Shown here piece by piece: positions 45,844-49,265 of a stretch of 49,265 bases of DNA (position 1 is its first letter; each line of letters begins with the position of its first letter). The position numbers and the translations under genes are program-made. The stretch is from Nostoc sp. UCD121 (GTDB lineage Bacteria; Cyanobacteriota; Cyanobacteriia; Cyanobacteriales; Nostocaceae), in the NCBI RefSeq assembly GCF_014222285.1, contig NZ_JACKZS010000035.1, positions 1-49,265 on the forward strand. The letters run 5' to 3'. A model generated the notes under the pieces. That model was not told the origin of the DNA, searched no databases, and was given only the letters and a program-made list of their open reading frames with translations.

Positions 45844-46314
45844 CTAAAGAGCATATTCCAGCAATCGTTCCCACTCCCAATGCCAAGCAGTCTCTACCAA
45901 TATTTCTTTGCCGTTGGTGAATTGAATAAATTCTTGCCCGTTGTCATAAAAAACATCAGCAACTAGCCGATTACGCACATCATACCCCCATTTGGAAACT
46001 GCGGCATTCCACCACCTTTGACCTGCCGATTGCAATAGTGGTAGTTCCATGTATTCATCACGCCATGCCACAGGTTTCCATTGCTCCTGCAAAGCTCGAA
46101 TTAAAATAGCGTTTGGGAAAACCTCTCTTTCCTGTTCTTGTAACCACACTATGTATTCAATTGTTCTTCTCAAAGCATCTTCTAGCCCATAAGTGCAGCC
46201 TTCAAGGGCAGTTTGGACTCCATCAAGGGAAAAATTTACCCCAATGGCTACTAATGCTCGTTCGTATTGCTTGAATATCTCATATTCACCTGAATCTTTT
46301 GACCAGAACCACAC
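45844..46314 (-). CDS. Hypothetical protein
   Basis: A 156-residue acidic and Trp-rich protein (WFWSKDSGEYEIFKQYERAL at the N-terminus, WRDEYMELPLLQSAGQRWWN in the middle, ETAWHWEWERLLEYAL at the end). I do not recognise the family. The frame is open to a GTG at 46323, but the perfect AGGAGG (46325-46330) would then touch the start. The GTG at 46314 sits at a normal distance from it, so I chose 46314. It is convergent with the SNF2 gene, whose stop lies 53 bp away. Confidence 0.7.
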   Translation of the reverse strand: MWFWSKDSGEYEIFKQYERALVAIGVNFSLDGVQTALEGCTYGLEDALRRTIEYIVWLQEQEREVFPNAILIRALQEQWKPVAWRDEYMELPLLQSAGQRWWNAAVSKWGYDVRNRLVADVFYDNGQEFIQFTNGKEILVETAWHWEWERLLEYAL

Positions 46315-46598
46315 ACTTAACACACCTCCTGAATAATTAAGTAAGTTTGCACAATAAAATCATAACTATGTAAAAAAAAATGAACTAGCCTATTGCCTAT
46401 TGCCCAATCCCAACGACAATTATTTACGCCAACTTACTTAACTTAAAATGTATTACTATCAACATAGAGCAGAAATAATTGACGAGTCAAGTATATACGC
46501 AATACAATTATTGTAGTAGAACCTAACGATAGAGTTAATTAAAATAATTTGCCCAGAGAATAAAGACAAGCAATATTAAAGATAATTTGGACAAAAAA

Positions 46599-46949
46599 AT
46601 GAACGCCAAAATTATTGCTTTGTTGGGAATTACCACAGCTTTTACAAGCTTAGGAAGCCAGGTGTACGCCCAGTCACCAGCATCAAGCTTAAATCCAGGA
46701 CAATACAGATTAACTGGTGATTCTCTAGTCGGAATTGATAATAGAACAGCCCAAGATGACTTTGGAAAGTTTTTTGAGCAAACTAATCCATCAACAATCT
46801 CTAACAATAATAGAACAGACAAAACTCCAGTCAAAATCCGCTTTAACGAGACATTATCACAGCCAGACACTTCTGTTTTTTTAACACCTGCTCAGTCTGG
46901 CAATGACAATGATGGATTGCAAGTACAGTTAGATTTAGGGAGAGAATAA
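46599..46949 (+). CDS. Small secreted protein
   Basis: A 116-residue protein with a signal peptide (KIIALLGITTAFTSLGSQVYA, cleavage after VYAQ or AYA-type site near 25). The mature part is about 90 residues, Asn/Asp/Thr-rich and without cysteine, suggesting a flexible periplasmic or extracellular protein. No domain is recognised. The frame opens at TTG 46587, but the ATG at 46599 follows a poly-A run and gives the normal signal. A minus-strand frame over the same region is considered a shadow. Confidence 0.72.
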   Translation: MNAKIIALLGITTAFTSLGSQVYAQSPASSLNPGQYRLTGDSLVGIDNRTAQDDFGKFFEQTNPSTISNNNRTDKTPVKIRFNETLSQPDTSVFLTPAQSGNDNDGLQVQLDLGRE

Positions 46950-46978
46950 TCAGGTATAAAGTTGAGCTTGCCGCGCTA

Positions 46979-47144
46979 GTAGGTTGGGTGGAGGCTTTGC
47001 GTAACCCAACATTCTGATATATGAGGACTTACGCACGAGTTACGGAATAACGAACCACAGAGGGCACAGAGAAATCAGAGTTTGAGAGATAATTTGCGTA
47101 AGTCCTATATTATGTTGGGTTGCGCTCCGCTTCACCCAACCTAC
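46979..47144. mobile_element. Nested palindromic MITE-like elements
   Basis: The outer inverted repeats GTAGGTTGGGTG (46979-46990) and CACCCAACCTAC (47133-47144), with AACCCAACAT and ATGTTGGGTT just inside, are typical of a common cyanobacterial element. A second element with ends GGACTTACGCA (47025-47035) and TGCGTAAGTCC (47095-47105) lies within it, and a GAACCACAGAGGGCACAGAG repeat lies inside that. Confidence 0.7.
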
Positions 47145-47249
47145 CTTTAATGCACTGGGTTCGAGATCCTGGGCTTTTTTAAGAAGTGGGGAATCTGAAC
47201 ACCTTAATGACATGAACCACTAGCTTGATTAGGGAAATAACTGAGGGTT

Positions 47250-47300
47250 TGAAACCCACAGAGGTGGGTTTTGAGTGTATAGTTGCGATTCCTAACTACC
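47250..47300. repeat. Inverse copy of the AACCCACCTCCGTGGGTT repeat
   Basis: GAAACCCACAGAGGTGGGTT, followed by a degenerate TGTATAGTTGCGATTCCTAA, is related in reverse orientation to 22814-22862 and 35665-35712. Confidence 0.6.
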
Positions 47301-47387
47301 CTTTTAACTAAATCGGCTTTCCTGAGTCGGTAATTCTGCAATCATTTTGCAGTAAAATTAATCGTCTAGATACAGGAGGGCTTTGAG

Positions 47388-48740
47388 ATGACTCGTGTCA
47401 TCATTGTGCGCCACGGTCAAAGTGGTTATAACACCGAGCGGCGTATTCAGGGACGCACTGATGCGTCAACATTAACCGAGAAAGGTCGTAACGATGCCAG
47501 TAAAGCTGGCAAAGCCCTCAGCAATATTTTATTTAATGCTATTTACAGCAGTCCCCTGCAACGAGCAAAACACACAGCAGATATTATCCATAGTGAGTTA
47601 GCTACTCATCCCGAACAATCTGCTGTAATTCAAGTTTCTGATTTGCTACTAGAAATCGACCTCCCTTTATGGGCAGGGCTGGTAACTGCCGAAGTCAAGC
47701 AGAAGTTTGCCGAAGACTACCGCACTTGGCATCAACGCCCCGACGAACTGCGGATGCTGCTAAATGATGCAGAGGGAACAAGAGAACATTTTCCTGTTCT
47801 TGCTTTATACGAACAAGCACGGCAGTTTTGGCAAGAAACTTTGTCTCAACATCAAGGCGAAACTATTCTGATAGTTGGACATAACGGCATTAATCGCGCC
47901 CTGATTAGTACAGCTTTGGGAATCCCTGCAAGTCGCTACCATTCAATCCAGCAATCTAACTGTGGCATCAGCGTACTTAATTTTGCTGGAGGATTGGGCG
48001 AACCAGTCCAGCTAGAATCTTTAAATCAGACGCAACATACTGGAGAAACTTTACCCTCATTGCGACCAGATCATCAAGGAGTCCGGTTGTTATTAGTGCG
48101 TCACGGCGAAACCGACTGGAATCGCCAAACCCGGTTTCAAGGACAAATTGATGTCCCCCTCAATGACAACGGTAGAGAACAGTCGCAAAAAGCAGGCAAA
48201 TTTCTTCAAGAGGTAGCGATTGATTTTGCTGTAAGTAGCACAATGCTACGCCCAAAAGAAACAGCAGAAATTATCTTAAAACAGCATCCTAATGTAAAGT
48301 TAGACTTGCAAGATGGTTTAAGAGAAATCAGCCACGGACTCTGGGAAGGAAAATTAGAAACAGAAATAGAACAAGAATTTCCCGGAGAGTTGCAGCGCTG
48401 GCGCTTAGTACCCGCTCAAGTGCAAATGCCTGAAGGGGAAAATTTACAAGAGGTTTGGGAACGCAGTGTTGCAGCTTGGCAATCAATTGTAGAAGCAGCA
48501 TTAACCAATCAATTCAAAACTGTATTAGTAGTAGCTCATGATGCTACAAATAAAACTCTACTTTGTCACATTCTGGGTTTATCGCTAGAAAATTTTTGGA
48601 ATTTCCGTCAGGGTAATGGCGCAGTCAGCGTTATCGACTACCCTTCTGGAATCGATGGTTTACCAGTATTGCAAGCCATGAACATCACCGCTCACTTTGG
48701 TGGAGGCGTACTAGATAAAACAGCAGCAGGAGCATTGTAA
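47388..48740 (+). CDS. Double-domain histidine phosphatase
   Basis: A 450-residue protein with two complete phosphoglycerate-mutase-like phosphatase domains in tandem. The first has VRHGQSGYN (His9), SSPLQRAKHT and IVGHNG; the second has VRHGETDWN (His about 241), SSTMLRPKETAE and VVAHDA. Both have the Arg-His-Gly nucleophile and the second histidine, so both may be active. Substrates of this family range from phosphosugars to phosphoserine, and in cyanobacteria some act as phosphoserine phosphatases; the substrate here is undetermined. The ATG at 47388 follows AGGAGGG at a good distance. It precedes pyrC by 189 bp. Confidence 0.9.
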   Translation: MTRVIIVRHGQSGYNTERRIQGRTDASTLTEKGRNDASKAGKALSNILFNAIYSSPLQRAKHTADIIHSELATHPEQSAVIQVSDLLLEIDLPLWAGLVTAEVKQKFAEDYRTWHQRPDELRMLLNDAEGTREHFPVLALYEQARQFWQETLSQHQGETILIVGHNGINRALISTALGIPASRYHSIQQSNCGISVLNFAGGLGEPVQLESLNQTQHTGETLPSLRPDHQGVRLLLVRHGETDWNRQTRFQGQIDVPLNDNGREQSQKAGKFLQEVAIDFAVSSTMLRPKETAEIILKQHPNVKLDLQDGLREISHGLWEGKLETEIEQEFPGELQRWRLVPAQVQMPEGENLQEVWERSVAAWQSIVEAALTNQFKTVLVVAHDATNKTLLCHILGLSLENFWNFRQGNGAVSVIDYPSGIDGLPVLQAMNITAHFGGGVLDKTAAGAL

Positions 48741-48779
48741 AGAAGTGAGGAGTACAGACGCGATTAATCGCATCTGTAC

Positions 48780-48929
48780 AAGAGTAACGAATAAAGTTAG
48801 GAGTGATAAATATGAGTGATGAATAAAGTTAAAAATGATGAGCAAGGAACAAATAACTGATAACTCCTAACTCATAACTTATAACTCCTAATTCCTAACT
48901 TTATTCTTAACTCCTAACTAAAAAGTTTT
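48780..48929. repeat. Short repeats before dihydroorotase
   Basis: Many copies of AACTCCTAA and TAACTCATAA-type motifs (48857-48920), with an inverse copy of the same motif (AAGTTAGGAGT, about 48795-48805). No gene or clear promoter can be assigned. Confidence 0.6.
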
Positions 48930-49265
48930 ATGACTGAACTGCTGCAAAAAGTACGGGTGATTGACCCAGTTTCTGAAATCGATGAACTCTTTGATGTGCT
49001 GATTGCTGATGGTTATATCCAAGAAGTGGCTTCGCACATTGCTGATATTCATCCCAATACTCAAATTAGAAATTGTCAGGGATTAGTTCTCGGCCCTGGG
49101 TTAGTGGATTTGTACAGCCACTCCGGTGAACCAGGATTTGAAGAACGGGAAACCCTATTGTCTTTTTTACACGCTGCTACTGCTGGCGGCTTTACCAGAG
49201 TTAGCATCTTACCCGATACATCCCCTGCTATTGATAACCCTGCACTTGTAGCCCAATTGCAGGAG
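48930..49265 (+). CDS. pyrC: Dihydroorotase, 5' end only
   Basis: The first 112 residues of a dihydroorotase, the pyrimidine-pathway enzyme that closes carbamoyl-aspartate to dihydroorotate. The protein starts MTELLQKVRVIDPVSEIDEL, and the composite-domain strand leads to GPGLVDLYSHSGEPGFEERE, with the metal-binding motif altered from DxHxH to DLYSHSG-type. That Tyr-Ser-His variant suggests one of the diverged PyrC-like proteins, although family members vary here. The gene runs off the right edge. Its position after a histidine phosphatase is not informative. Confidence 0.85.
   Translation, partial: MTELLQKVRVIDPVSEIDELFDVLIADGYIQEVASHIADIHPNTQIRNCQGLVLGPGLVDLYSHSGEPGFEERETLLSFLHAATAGGFTRVSILPDTSPAIDNPALVAQLQE

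Noticed and set aside
46535..46870. 111-residue minus-strand frame opposite the small secreted protein
   Set aside because: The plus-strand frame has a proper signal peptide and start; the opposite one looks like a shadow.

Overview
The window looks like chromosome of a filamentous, Nostoc/Anabaena-type cyanobacterium. The signs are many GCGATCGC (HIP1) octamers, heptameric short repeats of the ACGAATT and AATGACT kind between genes, many small palindromic elements, and typical cyanobacterial genes: an H-NOX protein close to the Nostoc one, a gamma-tocopherol methyltransferase, a lumenal pentapeptide-repeat protein and a KtrAB potassium system. No rRNA, tRNA or CRISPR array was seen.

Layout. 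(1) 390-5469: an exopolysaccharide operon (GT2 glycosyltransferase, PssD/Alg14-like and PssE/Alg13-like subunits, then a STAS domain fused to a polyprenyl-phosphate sugar-phosphate transferase). It runs directly into an RsbW-type kinase and a stand-alone STAS protein and meets a convergent REC-PP2C phosphatase. Together these form a complete partner-switching set whose target may be the sugar transferase itself. (2) 5619-10065: H-NOX (NO sensor) overlapping a hybrid histidine kinase with an N-terminal H-NOX-associated domain. (3) 10881-15494: an orphan sugar ABC permease, a GIY-YIG protein, a GNAT acetyltransferase, a siderophore-type ABC ATPase and the tocopherol methyltransferase. (4) 15767-17961: KtrB and KtrA. 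(5) 18094-22747: TPR protein, QueA (with a repeat-derived insertion), a small conserved protein, a YraN nuclease and a lumenal pentapeptide protein.

(6) 22790-25580 is an accessory patch: a MITE-like element, a secreted protein, a Uma2-family remnant, a HicB-like antitoxin with a frameshifted HicA toxin, and a PIN-toxin module bracketed by imperfect direct repeats. (7) 25621-32699: cell-wall amidase, CTP synthase, a protein made of two tandem homologous halves, an arginase-family ureohydrolase and an FAD monooxygenase. (8) 33114-38765: an LRR-Roc-COR-TIR protein with almost identical LRR repeats in its DNA, then a membrane-bound Cache/HAMP/GAF histidine kinase with a possible pseudoknot leader over its start codon. 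(9) 38824-46314: a small helical protein, an 8 x 21 bp tandem array, and a tightly coupled SWIM zinc-finger/SNF2 helicase pair followed by a convergent unknown gene. (10) 46599-49265: a small secreted protein, nested palindromic elements, a double-domain histidine phosphatase and the start of dihydroorotase.

The strongest candidates for undescribed biology are the STAS-sugar transferase partner-switching locus, the LRR-Roc-COR-TIR protein and the SWIM-SNF2 pair. All functions are inferred from motifs read by eye; no database search was run.
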